Source: Acidobacteriota bacterium (lineage in GTDB: Bacteria > Acidobacteriota > Thermoanaerobaculia > UBA5066). From it: a stretch of 64,000 bases of DNA. Shown one piece after another: positions 42,857 to 52,156 of this stretch. A program made the translations under genes and the position numbers. Within the stretch, counting starts at the first letter, position 1; every line of letters starts with the position of its first letter. The stretch lies in NCBI GenBank assembly GCA_029781975.1, contig JAKOVQ010000005.1, positions 204,560 to 268,559 on the forward strand. The letters run 5' to 3'. The notes beneath the pieces are model-generated. The model worked only from the letters and a program-made list of their open reading frames with translations, had not been told where the DNA came from and did no database searches.

Positions 42857-43055
42857 CTACCTCAGCCGCCGGAGCTCGTCGAGCCAGCTGAGGACGACCC
42901 GCACGGAGGAGCGCGACTCGCCGGAGTCCGCGGACCGGACCTTCGGGAGCTGCCGCCCGTCCGGCTCGACGTCGACTCCTGCCAGCGGCCGTCCGGGGAG
43001 ACGCTCGATCCGTCCTCGGCGAGGGCCGAGAGCCCGCCCGCGCCGAGCGCGCGGA
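42857..43055 (-). pseudogene. C-terminal relic of a Ser/Thr kinase-PD40 gene
   Basis: Reading on the minus strand, one frame (43055 onward) gives LAEDGSSVSPDGRW, a PD40 blade motif. After a shift of frame, 42982-42857 gives VDVEPDGRQLPKV and ends RVVLSWLDELRRL then TAG. The ending V-V-L-x-W-x-x-E-L is how I recall many acidobacterial kinase-PD40 proteins ending. No start codon, kinase or propeller precedes it, so it appears to be the tail of a deleted paralogue of the intact kinase at 44181-46898. The assignment rests on short motifs. Confidence 0.5.
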
Positions 43056-44156
43056 TCAGCCCGCGGGCGACTGCTGCCCCACCTCGATGACGAGGCGGCG
43101 GAGCTCGTGCTGGAGCCACTCGTGCTCGGACGGCTCGCAGAAGTCGGCGTCGATCACGAGGAGGCGCTCGTCGGAGACGAGCCGGGCGGCCCCGCCCGCG
43201 ACGCGCTCGACCTCCTCGATCGACCGGAGGGGCAACCGGCGCCCGCGGAAGCGGACGCCGTCGGCCGAGACCCGGATCGACGGCGGGAACCGGACGCGGC
43301 GCCATGCCTTGCCGGCGACGACGAGGCCGGGCACGAAGGAGAGGACGACCGCACCCACGGCGCCCCAGAGGAAGGGCGTCGAGGGTCCCTCCCGGAAGGC
43401 GTCGAGCAACCGCCGCCCGAACGCCCACCCGAGGATGACGGGCGGCACCACGAACGTCGCGATCAGCGTCGCCCGGTCGAGCGGCGGCCGGTAGGACGTC
43501 GTCACCTCGTAGCCGCCCTCCCTCCACGCGACCGCCAGGCTCGAGCCCGGACGCTGCGGGAGCGTCGCCCTCGCCGCCTCGTCGGAGCCGAGCCTCTGGA
43601 AGAGCGGGACGTCCAGCTCCTCGGGATTCCGCACCTCTCCGGACGGCTTCACGTACGGGAGCCGCCAGGCCTTCGCCCTCGCCTCCAGCGCCCGCCTCGT
43701 CTCCAGCTCCTTCTCGGACTCGAAGAGGCGCAGCTCGTGGAAGGCGCCCGATCGGGCGACGTGGAAGACGGCGATCCGGTGGCTCTTCCCGCTCTTCACG
43801 CGCCGCCTCTCGACCACGTGCTCCAGCGGCCCGATCTCGGCGAGGGGGAGCTCCACCACGGCGGCGCCGCCCCGGACGAACGTCGCGGTCCCCGCGTCGG
43901 CGTCGACGGAGACGAAGTTGCGGGGCCGCAGCCTCAGGAAGAGACCGACGCCGAGGAGGACGAGGGGGATCGCGACGAGGGTTCCGACGACCCGGACCAG
44001 CTCGCCGGGAGGCGGGCCGGAGTCGTTGAGGCGCCAGGCCACGACGGCCGCGATCACGACGAAGAGGCCGACGAAGGCGAGGGCGAGCGCGCAGCCGGCG
44101 CCGGTTCTCCGCCGCTCCTCCTCCTTCAGGAGGAACCGTTCCCGCGCTCTGCCCAC
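43056..44156 (-). CDS. Multi-pass membrane protein of unknown function
   Basis: The 366-aa protein has four hydrophobic segments: ALALAFVGLFVVIAAVVAW, GTLVAIPLVLLGVGLFL, LIATFVVPPVILGWAF and GAVGAVVLSFVPGLVVAG. It also has two PH-like or bPH-type beta regions (VSVDADAGTATFVRGGAAVVELPLAEI; IRVSADGVRFRGRRLPLRSIEEV). The repeated pattern suggests duplication. The start is GTG. Its stop directly borders the kinase relic. I cannot give a function. Confidence 0.72.
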   Translation of the reverse strand: MGRARERFLLKEEERRRTGAGCALALAFVGLFVVIAAVVAWRLNDSGPPPGELVRVVGTLVAIPLVLLGVGLFLRLRPRNFVSVDADAGTATFVRGGAAVVELPLAEIGPLEHVVERRRVKSGKSHRIAVFHVARSGAFHELRLFESEKELETRRALEARAKAWRLPYVKPSGEVRNPEELDVPLFQRLGSDEAARATLPQRPGSSLAVAWREGGYEVTTSYRPPLDRATLIATFVVPPVILGWAFGRRLLDAFREGPSTPFLWGAVGAVVLSFVPGLVVAGKAWRRVRFPPSIRVSADGVRFRGRRLPLRSIEEVERVAGGAARLVSDERLLVIDADFCEPSEHEWLQHELRRLVIEVGQQSPAG

Positions 44157-44180
44157 GGGAGGAATTCTAAGGGCGGGGCG

Positions 44181-46898
44181 TCACTTCCCTCCCCCGAACT
44201 CGGCCATCCAGACGTCCGACTCGTCGACCCGCTCGTGCCAGGCGAGGTGACGGCCGTCGCGCGAGAGGTCGGCCCAGAGGATCTCCCACCCCTCCGTCGC
44301 CGCGACCAGGGGCCGGACGCGGCCGCTTTCGAGGTCGAGGATCCCCAGGCCGGCCGGGGCCACGACGAGGAGCCTCTTTCCGTCCGGCAGGAAGAGGAGG
44401 CGGGTCGAGCTCCCGGAGACGACCTTCCTGTAGCTGCGACTGGCGAAGTCGTAGACCGCCGCGCCCGTGCCGGAGCCGCCCTCCGAGCGAAGGGTCCCCG
44501 CGAGCAGCCGGCCGTCGGGAGAGAAGGACGACGGCCAGAAGGCGGTTCCGGCCGGCTCCGGCTGCGCGAGCGGCTCGGCCGCCCCGGCCGGCTTCCCGTC
44601 GGCCATCGGGAGGACGAACGGACCCTCGCTCGCGCTGCACGCCAGCCGCCGGCCGTCGGGGGACCAGGTCGGGTAGAAGGCGCTCGTGGTGCGGGTCCGC
44701 CCCGTCTCGAGCGGGCGCAGCCCGCCGCCGTCGGGCCGGATCAGCGCGAGCTTCGTCGGCCAGCGATCGGTCTGGAACGCGATCCAGGCCCCATCTGGCG
44801 AGAAGGCTCCCTGCCGATCCCGGTGCGAGCCCTCGGTGAGCTGGCGGAGCCCACCTCCTTCGCCCTGGAGGAGGAGGTGCTGCGGAAGGCCCGCGTCGTC
44901 GAAGACCAGCGCTCCGCCGTCGGGCGAGAGCCCGACGGTCTCGTGGACCTCGAGGGTCCCGAGCGACGGCGACCGGACCGGCCCGTCGACCGCCGCACGG
45001 ACCGGGTCGAAGGACGCTTCGTGGATCGCGCTCCGGATGTTCCGGTCGACGTAGGCGACGCGGCGTCCACCCGATGAGACCGAGAGGTACCCCGCCCAGC
45101 TGGACGGGACCGTCACCGGCCGCGGCGTTCCGAGCGGCCGGCCCGTCGCCGGGTCCACCTCGATCCTCCAGAGGTTCATCGTCCCGCCCCGGGTGCTGGC
45201 GACGAGGAGCGCACGGCCGCCCCCGATCCAGACCGGGCTCCAGTCGACCGGCGGGTCGTCGAGCACGCGGACGGCCGCATTCTCGCCGGACTGGGAGCCA
45301 TCGGCCGCAACCGTGAAGAGGTCACGTGCCGCCGTCACCTCGTCGAGGCTCCAGAAGGCGACCCGGCGCCCGTCGGGCGACCAGCTCGGCTGGACGCCGT
45401 CGCGGCCGGCGAGGAGCCGTTTCTCGCCCGTCTCGATCCGCACCGCCCGGACGTGGCTCGTTGTGCTTCGGCCGAAGGGGCTCCCGAGCTTCTCGTCGGC
45501 CACGGCGAGCTCGAGCCCGTCCGGCGACCACGACGGGTCGTGGCCGAGCTCGGTGACCTTGCGAGCCGATTCGCCGGTGGCGCCCATCACGAAGATCCCG
45601 CCTCCCTCGCAGGCCGACCGGTACGCGATCCGCTTGCCGTCCGGCGAGAATGCGGGCTCGTCGTCGTCCAGGGCGCAGCCGGCGGTGAGGTTCACCGCGT
45701 TGCTGCCGCCGACCCGCTGGAAGAAGATGTCCGCCTGCCCGCCGATCCTCTTGACGTAGACGAAGCTCTCGCCGTCGGGCGCCAGGGCAGGCGCCGACTC
45801 GGCCCCGGCGAGGAACGTGAGCTGGCGGAAGGAGGTCGGCTGCGGCGGTTCCACCGCGGGGGCGGTCCCGCGCCCGAAGGAGAGGACGAACGGCGTTGCG
45901 ACTGCGCCACCGAGGAGGAGCAGCGCGAGACGGCCCGCCCACTTCCGAGCCGGGGAAAGGACGGGGGCCGCGGGCGGAGCCGTCTCCGCGACGAGGGGCC
46001 CCCGCCCCGCGAGAGCGTCCTCCAGGACGATGCGGGCATCGGCGACGTCGTGGAGCCTCCGGCGCGGATCGCGCTCCAGGCACCGTCGCAGCAGGTCCGC
46101 AACCGGGGCCGGCAGCCCCGGCGGCAGGAGGCTCCAGTCGGGATCGGCCCGCAGGACGGCCGCGAGGACGTCGCTGACGGTCTCCCCGCCGAAGAGGCGC
46201 GCGCCCGTGAGCATCTCGTACAGGACGACGCCGAACGCCCAGATGTCGGCGCGCTTGTCGACCCGCTTGCCACGCGCCTGCTCGGGGCTCATGTAGGCGG
46301 CCGTGCCGAGGATGACGCCGGCCAGCGTCCCGGTCCGTACCCGCGTGGGCGACTCCGAGACGTCGCCCGACCCGCCCGCGGCCGATCCGCCCGCCGCCTC
46401 CCCCGCGTACGCCCTCGCCAGCCCGAAGTCGAGCACCTTGACCTTCCCGTCCGGCGTCACCTTGACGTTCGCCGGCTTCAGGTCCCTGTGGACGATCCCC
46501 TTCTCGTGAGCCTCCTCGAGCGCCTCCGCAATCTGCTTCGCGACGTCGAGCGCCTCGTCGAGAGGGACCGGGCCGCGCTTCAGCCGCTCGGAGAGGTCCT
46601 CGCCCGGGACGAGCTCCATGGCCAGGAAGTGCACCTCGGTGCCGTCTGGCCGGGCCGCGCTCTCGAAGCCGTAGACGTGGGCGATGTTGGAGTGGTTCAG
46701 GGAGGCCAGCAGCTTGGCCTCGCGCTCGAAGCGGGCCAGCCGCTCGGCGTCGGCGGCGAAGGCCGCGGGAAGGACCTTGATCGCCACCTCGCGTCCCAGC
46801 TTCGGGTCGGAGGCCCTGTAGACCTCCCCCATCCCGCCGGCCCCGATCGGCGCTTCGATCTCGTAGACGCCCAGCCTGACGCCCGTGCCAAATGCCAA
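44181..46898 (-). CDS. Ser/Thr protein kinase with PD40 beta-propeller
   Basis: The 905-aa PknB-type kinase has [14 protein letters not shown], catalytic Lys in [23 protein letters not shown] and [24 protein letters not shown] membrane helix ([19 protein letters not shown]) near residue 330 follows. The rest, probably outside the membrane, is a PD40/TolB-like propeller with repeated [14 protein letters not shown] blades. It probably links an extracytoplasmic signal to protein phosphorylation. The start is TTG with AAGGAG about 11 nt upstream inside a small hairpin. It lies 64 nt after the aldolase gene. Confidence 0.92.
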   Translation of the reverse strand: MAFGTGVRLGVYEIEAPIGAGGMGEVYRASDPKLGREVAIKVLPAAFAADAERLARFEREAKLLASLNHSNIAHVYGFESAARPDGTEVHFLAMELVPGEDLSERLKRGPVPLDEALDVAKQIAEALEEAHEKGIVHRDLKPANVKVTPDGKVKVLDFGLARAYAGEAAGGSAAGGSGDVSESPTRVRTGTLAGVILGTAAYMSPEQARGKRVDKRADIWAFGVVLYEMLTGARLFGGETVSDVLAAVLRADPDWSLLPPGLPAPVADLLRRCLERDPRRRLHDVADARIVLEDALAGRGPLVAETAPPAAPVLSPARKWAGRLALLLLGGAVATPFVLSFGRGTAPAVEPPQPTSFRQLTFLAGAESAPALAPDGESFVYVKRIGGQADIFFQRVGGSNAVNLTAGCALDDDEPAFSPDGKRIAYRSACEGGGIFVMGATGESARKVTELGHDPSWSPDGLELAVADEKLGSPFGRSTTSHVRAVRIETGEKRLLAGRDGVQPSWSPDGRRVAFWSLDEVTAARDLFTVAADGSQSGENAAVRVLDDPPVDWSPVWIGGGRALLVASTRGGTMNLWRIEVDPATGRPLGTPRPVTVPSSWAGYLSVSSGGRRVAYVDRNIRSAIHEASFDPVRAAVDGPVRSPSLGTLEVHETVGLSPDGGALVFDDAGLPQHLLLQGEGGGLRQLTEGSHRDRQGAFSPDGAWIAFQTDRWPTKLALIRPDGGGLRPLETGRTRTTSAFYPTWSPDGRRLACSASEGPFVLPMADGKPAGAAEPLAQPEPAGTAFWPSSFSPDGRLLAGTLRSEGGSGTGAAVYDFASRSYRKVVSGSSTRLLFLPDGKRLLVVAPAGLGILDLESGRVRPLVAATEGWEILWADLSRDGRHLAWHERVDESDVWMAEFGGGK

Positions 46899-46906
46899 TT
46901 CTGGAC

Positions 46907-46927
46907 AGACTCCTTGAGACGGAGTCT
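46907..46927 (-). promoter_or_regulatory. Hairpin over the ribosome site of the PD40 kinase
   Basis: AGACTCC (46907-46913) pairs perfectly with GGAGTCT (46921-46927) around TTGAGAC. On the minus strand the stem contains the AAGGAG that precedes the TTG start, so it could limit translation. It could also be a weak terminator after the aldolase gene. Confidence 0.4.
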
Positions 46928-46962
46928 AGACCAGGCGGACCGGCGACCCGCCCCGCGGCGCG

Positions 46963-48036
46963 CTACGCGACCGTGACCTCCTTGCAGAGGTAGACGTCCT
47001 GGATCGCGTTGAGGAGCATGACCCCCTCGGCCATCGGTCGCTGGAACGCCTTCCTCCCGGAGATGAGCCCCATGCCGCCCGCCCGCTTGTTGATGACGGC
47101 CGTCTTCACCGCCTCGGCGAAGTCGTTCTCGCCGGACGCGCCGCCGGAGTTGATGAGGCCCGAGCGCCCCATGTAGCAGTTGGCCACCTGGTAGCGGGTC
47201 AGGTCGATCGGGTGGTCGCCCGCCGTCAGCTCCGTGTAGACCCGCTTGTCGGTCTTCCCGTAGGGGTTCTCCTTCGACGCCATCGCGTTGTAGCCGCCGT
47301 TGTTCTCGGGGAGCTTCTGCTTGATGATGTCCGCCTCGATCGTCACGCCGAGGTGGTTCGCCTGCCCCGTCAGGTCGGCGGAGACGTGGTAGTCCTTGTC
47401 CTTCTTGAAGGCGTTGTTCCTCAGGTAGCACCAGAGGACCGTGGCCATTCCCAGCTCGTGGGCAGCGTGGAACGCCTGCGACACCTCGATGATCTGGCGC
47501 CCGGCGGCGTCGGACCCGAAGTAGATCGTCGCGCCGACGGCCACGCAGCCCATGTCCCGGGCCTGCTTGACCTGGGCGAACATGATCTGGTCGAACTTGT
47601 TCGGGTAGGTCAGGAACTCGTTGTGGTTGATCTTGAGGAGGAACGGGATCTTGTGGGCGTACTTCCGCGCCAGCGAGCCGAGGACTCCCAGGGTCGAGGC
47701 GACGGCGTTGCAGCCCCCCTCGACCGCGAGCGTGACGATCCCCTCCGGGTCGAAGCAGACGGGGTTCTTCGCGAAGCTGGCACCGGCCGAGTGCTCGATC
47801 CCCTGGTCGACCGGGAGGATCGAGAGATAGCCCGTCCCGCCGAGACGGCCATGGTCGACGAGCTGCTGCAGGCTCCTCAGGACGGGGATCGGCCGGTCGG
47901 ACTGCGCCCAGATCCGGTCGACGACGTCGGGCCCGGGCAGGTGGAGCGACTCCTTCGGGATCCCCTTGCAGGCGTGACCGAGAAGCGATGAGGCGTCCTT
48001 GCCGAGGGCCTGAGTGATGGTGTCGATCGAGCTCAT
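46963..48036 (-). CDS. fbaB: Class I fructose-bisphosphate aldolase (FbaB/DhnA type)
   Basis: The 357-aa Schiff-base aldolase cleaves fructose-1,6-bisphosphate in glycolysis and gluconeogenesis. Characteristic segments are [58 protein letters not shown] and [41 protein letters not shown], which match the DhnA-type class I group. A strong ribosome site (AAGGAG) precedes the ATG. Transcription may continue into the kinase gene downstream. Confidence 0.93.
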   Translation of the reverse strand: MSSIDTITQALGKDASSLLGHACKGIPKESLHLPGPDVVDRIWAQSDRPIPVLRSLQQLVDHGRLGGTGYLSILPVDQGIEHSAGASFAKNPVCFDPEGIVTLAVEGGCNAVASTLGVLGSLARKYAHKIPFLLKINHNEFLTYPNKFDQIMFAQVKQARDMGCVAVGATIYFGSDAAGRQIIEVSQAFHAAHELGMATVLWCYLRNNAFKKDKDYHVSADLTGQANHLGVTIEADIIKQKLPENNGGYNAMASKENPYGKTDKRVYTELTAGDHPIDLTRYQVANCYMGRSGLINSGGASGENDFAEAVKTAVINKRAGGMGLISGRKAFQRPMAEGVMLLNAIQDVYLCKEVTVA

Positions 48037-48154
48037 CAGCGGTCTCCTTCACTCCGGGGAGGTGGTGCGTCTCCGAGGTCCAGATTACACCCCGGCGCCC
48101 GGCCCCGAGCGGGGCTTCCCATCCGGTACCATGGCCGCTCAGGAGGTACCGACG

Positions 48155-48634
48155 ATGAAGAACCGTCCGTCCCGCGAGCTCGATCCGTCCCCCGAGGCGC
48201 GCGCGCGCCGCGAGTTCCTCCGTGCGGCCGGGGCGCTCTCGGTCCTCGCCGCTTCGGCCGGCGTCTCGCTCGAGGCCCTCGCCCAGGCCGCGGCCGCCCC
48301 GAAGGCGACCCCTGCCCCCCAGGCGGGCCCGGGCGGCTCCCTCGGCGAAGGCGGGGGCTCCCTGAACCTCGGCGGGCTCGCCAAGTCGGTCACGGGCGAC
48401 TCCAAGGTCACCAATGCCCTGGTCGCCGTCCTCAAGGACGCGCTCGTGACGAAGGACGTCAAGAAGTCGATCACGAAGGTCGCCAAGGACGTCGTCTTCC
48501 CCGAGAAGGAGAGCAAGTTCCTCAACAGCATGAGCGGCAGCGACCTCACGGGCGTCGCCAAGCTGAAGGACGGGCTCGGCGGCCTGGACACCGGCACCGC
48601 GGTCGGCGTCGTGAAGGGTCTCTTCGGGGTCTGA
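48155..48634 (+). CDS. Tat-exported small protein of unknown function
   Basis: The 159-aa protein has a twin-arginine signal (RARREFLRAAGALSVLAASAGVS) with the cleavage region after EALAQA. A Gly/Ala/Pro-rich linker and a helical domain of about 90 residues follow, with repeated charged segments (LAKSVTGDSKVTNALVAVLKDALVTKDVKKSITKVAKDV). Tat export suggests it folds or binds a cofactor before secretion. The ATG is set by AGGAGG 8 nt upstream, not by an earlier in-frame ATG at 48131. Family unknown. Confidence 0.75.
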   Translation: MKNRPSRELDPSPEARARREFLRAAGALSVLAASAGVSLEALAQAAAAPKATPAPQAGPGGSLGEGGGSLNLGGLAKSVTGDSKVTNALVAVLKDALVTKDVKKSITKVAKDVVFPEKESKFLNSMSGSDLTGVAKLKDGLGGLDTGTAVGVVKGLFGV

Positions 48635-48691
48635 GGCGCACGGGCGGGCCGGCGGACGCCGGCCCGCCCCCGGATCCCGGCTCCCGGACCC

Positions 48692-51600
48692 TCAGGAGCC
48701 GCCGGCCGGAGCCGCCACGGGGGGCTCGCGGGGGATACGGAGGACCACGACCGTCCCCTCCCCCGGGGAGCTCGTCAGCTCGATCTCCCCTCCCATCAGC
48801 TCGCAGAAGCGCCGCGTCAGCGCGAGCCCCAGGCCCGTCCCTCCGTAACGCCTCGAGGTGGAGGGGTCGGCCTGGGTGAACGGAGCGAAGAGCCGTTGCC
48901 GCTCCTCCTCGGTGATCCCGATCCCGGTGTCGGCGAGGGTGAAGACGACGGCGGGCGCCCCCGCGAGCTCGCCCGCCCCGACCTTCAGCTCGATCCTCCC
49001 GCGGTCGGTGAACTTCGCCGCGTTGGAGAGGACGTTGAAGAGGCTCTGGCGCAGCTTCGTCGGGTCGACGACCATCGTCCCGGCGTCCTGGGCCACCTCG
49101 ACCCAGAGCGCGTTCCTCGCCCGCTCGATCAGCGGCCGGCAGAGGCCGACCACGTCGGCGACGAAGGAGGCGACGTCGACGGGCTCGGCGACGAGGTCCA
49201 TCTTCCCCGCCTCGATCTTCGACAGGTCGAGGACCCCGTTGATCAGCTGGAGGAGGTGCTGGCCCGCCGCCTGGATCTTCGCGAGGTCGGCGGCGATCCT
49301 CGGGTTCGCGAGGCCTTCCGCCTCCTCCTGGAGGATCTCGCTGTACCCGATGATGGCGTTCAGCGGCGTCCTCAGCTCGTGGCTGACGCCGGCGAGGAAG
49401 ACGCTCTTGGCCTGGCTCGCCTCCTGCGCCTCGCGGCGGGCCTCGAGGGCGCGGGCCTCGGACGCCTGGAGCTGGAAGACGGTCTCCGCGAGCTCGCGCG
49501 TCCGCTCGTTCAGCGTCGCCTCGGACGCCTTGAGCTGCTCCACCTTCCGCGCGAGCGCCACCGTCCGCTCGTCGACGCGGGCCTCGAGCTCCTGGTTCTG
49601 GCGCTTCAGCGCCGAGAGCCGCCACCGCCCGAGCCCGACCGCCGCGGCGACCGCCGCCGCTCCGTAGGCGAGGAACGCCCACCACGTCCGCCACGGGGCG
49701 CGGCGGACCTCGAACGGCAGGGAGACGGGTCCGGAGACGTTCCCCGCGTAGTCGCGGCCCCAGACCCGGAAGACGTACGACCCGGCGGGCAGCGTCGTGT
49801 ACTCCCTCTTGGAGTCGTCGCTCCAGGGCGTCGGGGACTCCTCGAGCCCGACGAGCTGGGTCTGGTACCGCGTGTCCGTCGGGCGGAAGAAGCTGACGAG
49901 GGCGTAGGAGAAGACGAGGTTCCGCTCCTGGTAGCCGAGGACGTCGCCCGGGAGGAGCCGGCGGCGCTCGCCGTTCACGCGCACCTCCTCGACGTAGAGG
50001 GGCTTCGGTGCGCGGTCCTCGAGGTTCCGGGCCGGGTCGAGGACGCCGATCCCGCCCACCGTCCCGATCCAGAGCCGGCCCTCGCCGTCGACGATGGACG
50101 CCCCGCCGTTGCACTCGTTGCTCGGGAGGCCGTCGTCCGTGGTGAAGGTCTCGACGTCGAAGGGAATCCCCCGGCCCGATTCCGGCCGCGGCGTGAGCCG
50201 GGCGACCCCCTTGTTGGTGGTGAGGTAGAGCCGGCCGTGCGCGTCCGGAAGGACCTGGTAGACCACCCCGCTCGGGAGGGCGGGCGTCGTGGCGTCGGAG
50301 ACGACGGTCCAGCCGCCCCGCTCGACCGAGAGGTCGCGGTACGCCGCCCCGCCGCCGTCCGTCCCGACCCAGAGAGTCCGCTTCCCCTCCGGCGATGCGA
50401 TCACGGAGACGCAGTAGAGGCCGTTCGCCGGGAGGCCGGACTCGGTCCCCTCGACGGTCCACCGTCCGTCCCGGAGCCGCGCGAGGCCCCCGTCCGCGGT
50501 CCCGACCCAGAGCGTCCGCGGGCCGCCCGGCTCGGACGTCTCGAGGAGCGCGTTCACCTCGTCGGACGGCAGGCCGCTCCCCTTCCGGTAGACGGCGGTG
50601 ACGCGGCCGCGGACGACCCGCGCCACGCCCCCGCCGTGCGTCCCGACCCAGAGGCCGAGGACGCCGTCGGCCTCCGGCGTCGCGATCGCGGTGAAGACGA
50701 CGTCGGCGGGGAGCCCCGCCCTCCGGTCGACGGCGTGCCAGAGGCCGTCCCTTCGGTACGCCAGCCCGCCGCCGTTCGTCCCCGCCCAGACCGTCGGCGT
50801 CCCGTCCGGCCCCGCGGCCTGAGCGAGCGCCCAGACGTCGCCGGCCGGCATTCCCGACGCGCGCGTGACGGGGTGCCACGCGCCGTCGCGGAACTCGGCG
50901 AACCCGCCTCCGAACGTGCCGACCCAGTGGCTCCGTCCCGCGGGCCCCGCCGATTGGAGCTGCGCGTAGACCGTGTTCCCGGGCAGCCCCACCCGCGTGT
51001 CGATCGTCCTCCAGCCGCCGGGATTCAGCTGGACGAGCCCGCCGCCGACCGTCCCGAGCCAGATGCTCCCGGGGGCCTCCGGGAGGGCGGGCGGACGCCA
51101 CGGGACGGAGCGCGCGGGAGGGCGAGGCGTCTGGGCGAGCGCGACGATCCCGCTCGTCGGAAGGCCCGACGAGGAGTCGAGGACCTCCCACCGGCCCCCG
51201 GAGAAGCGGGCCACGCCGCTGCCGTACGTCCCGGCCCAGAGGGTCCTCCCTCCGTCCGGCTCGACCGTCTCGAGGAGGCCGCGGACGATGTCCACCGGGG
51301 GCCCGTCGCCCCGGTCGAAGGGGAGCCACGCCCCGGCGCGGCGCCGCAGGAGGCCCCGCTCGGTGCCGACCCAGAGGACCCGCGCCCCTTCCCCGTCCGT
51401 CGTCTCGAGCAGCGCCCTGACGAACGCCTCGGCGTAGGGGGCCGGCAGCGGGATCCGCTCGACGCGGGAGCCGGCCACGCGGCCGACGGCGCCCTTGAAG
51501 CCGGCCCAGACGACCGACTGCCCGTCGTCCGCGCGCCCGCCGGCGAGCGCGAGGACGGGGTCCGTCATCCCCTCGACGCGAGCGATCCGCTCTCCGTCGA

Positions 51601-52075
51601 GGCGGCAGAGCCCGCCCATCGTCCCGACCCAGGTGACGAGGCCCTCGGCCCCCTCGCGGACCTGGAGGAGGGACGCCACGTCCTCGGACGGGAGCCCCTC
51701 GGCGGTCTTCCAGTTCGTCAGACGCCCGTCGGCCAGGCGGAAGAGGCCGGCGCCTCCCGTCCCGAGCCACACCGCCCCGTCCTTCCCGGCGGCCACGGCG
51801 CGGACCTCGTTCGAGCGGCCGCCTCCGGGGAGACGGACCCGGGACCAGGTCCGGCCGTTGAACGCGGCCGCTCCCTCGAGCGTGCCGACCCAGAGGTATC
51901 CCCTGGTGTCGAAGGCCATCGAGAGGACCGAGTTCTGCGGGAGCCCGTCCCGGTCCGTCACGACGCGGAGCCCGGGCCTCCCGAGGTCGGCCAGCTGACG
52001 GACGCCGCTGCCCAGCGACGGTGCCGACAGGAGCGTCAGCGCGGCGAGGGCCGACCCCGCGAGCCTGCGACACAT
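48692..52075 (-). CDS. Beta-propeller sensor histidine kinase
   Basis: The 1127-aa protein has a signal peptide (MCRRLAGSALAALTLLSAPS), two propellers of LWVGT/WAGT-type blades (~30-690) and a Y_Y_Y domain (~720-790; YTTLPAGSYVFRVWGRDYAGN). One membrane helix (WWAFLAYGAAAVAAAVGLG), a coiled coil, HisKA (VSHELRTPLNAIIGYSEIL) and HATPase (NVLSNAAKFTD, ADTGIGI, GTGLGLALTRRFCELMGG) follow. Unlike most members it has no receiver or AraC output, so it needs a separate regulator. It shares its sensor type with the PP2C protein at 16041-19298. Confidence 0.92.
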   Translation of the reverse strand: MCRRLAGSALAALTLLSAPSLGSGVRQLADLGRPGLRVVTDRDGLPQNSVLSMAFDTRGYLWVGTLEGAAAFNGRTWSRVRLPGGGRSNEVRAVAAGKDGAVWLGTGGAGLFRLADGRLTNWKTAEGLPSEDVASLLQVREGAEGLVTWVGTMGGLCRLDGERIARVEGMTDPVLALAGGRADDGQSVVWAGFKGAVGRVAGSRVERIPLPAPYAEAFVRALLETTDGEGARVLWVGTERGLLRRRAGAWLPFDRGDGPPVDIVRGLLETVEPDGGRTLWAGTYGSGVARFSGGRWEVLDSSSGLPTSGIVALAQTPRPPARSVPWRPPALPEAPGSIWLGTVGGGLVQLNPGGWRTIDTRVGLPGNTVYAQLQSAGPAGRSHWVGTFGGGFAEFRDGAWHPVTRASGMPAGDVWALAQAAGPDGTPTVWAGTNGGGLAYRRDGLWHAVDRRAGLPADVVFTAIATPEADGVLGLWVGTHGGGVARVVRGRVTAVYRKGSGLPSDEVNALLETSEPGGPRTLWVGTADGGLARLRDGRWTVEGTESGLPANGLYCVSVIASPEGKRTLWVGTDGGGAAYRDLSVERGGWTVVSDATTPALPSGVVYQVLPDAHGRLYLTTNKGVARLTPRPESGRGIPFDVETFTTDDGLPSNECNGGASIVDGEGRLWIGTVGGIGVLDPARNLEDRAPKPLYVEEVRVNGERRRLLPGDVLGYQERNLVFSYALVSFFRPTDTRYQTQLVGLEESPTPWSDDSKREYTTLPAGSYVFRVWGRDYAGNVSGPVSLPFEVRRAPWRTWWAFLAYGAAAVAAAVGLGRWRLSALKRQNQELEARVDERTVALARKVEQLKASEATLNERTRELAETVFQLQASEARALEARREAQEASQAKSVFLAGVSHELRTPLNAIIGYSEILQEEAEGLANPRIAADLAKIQAAGQHLLQLINGVLDLSKIEAGKMDLVAEPVDVASFVADVVGLCRPLIERARNALWVEVAQDAGTMVVDPTKLRQSLFNVLSNAAKFTDRGRIELKVGAGELAGAPAVVFTLADTGIGITEEERQRLFAPFTQADPSTSRRYGGTGLGLALTRRFCELMGGEIELTSSPGEGTVVVLRIPREPPVAAPAGGS

Positions 52076-52114
52076 CGGGACGGAGATTACGATGAGATCG
52101 GCCGGGGGCCGAGC

Positions 52115-52134
52115 CTCGGGGATAATGCCCCGAG
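52115..52134. promoter_or_regulatory. Palindrome with GATAAT in the divergent intergenic region
   Basis: CTCGGGG (52115-52121) and CCCCGAG (52128-52134) flank ATAATG. GATAAT (52121-52126) could be a -10 box for the kinase-receiver gene or part of an operator shared with the divergent histidine kinase gene. Confidence 0.35.
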
Positions 52135-52156
52135 CCCGCTTCCGCTCGGTCGCCCG

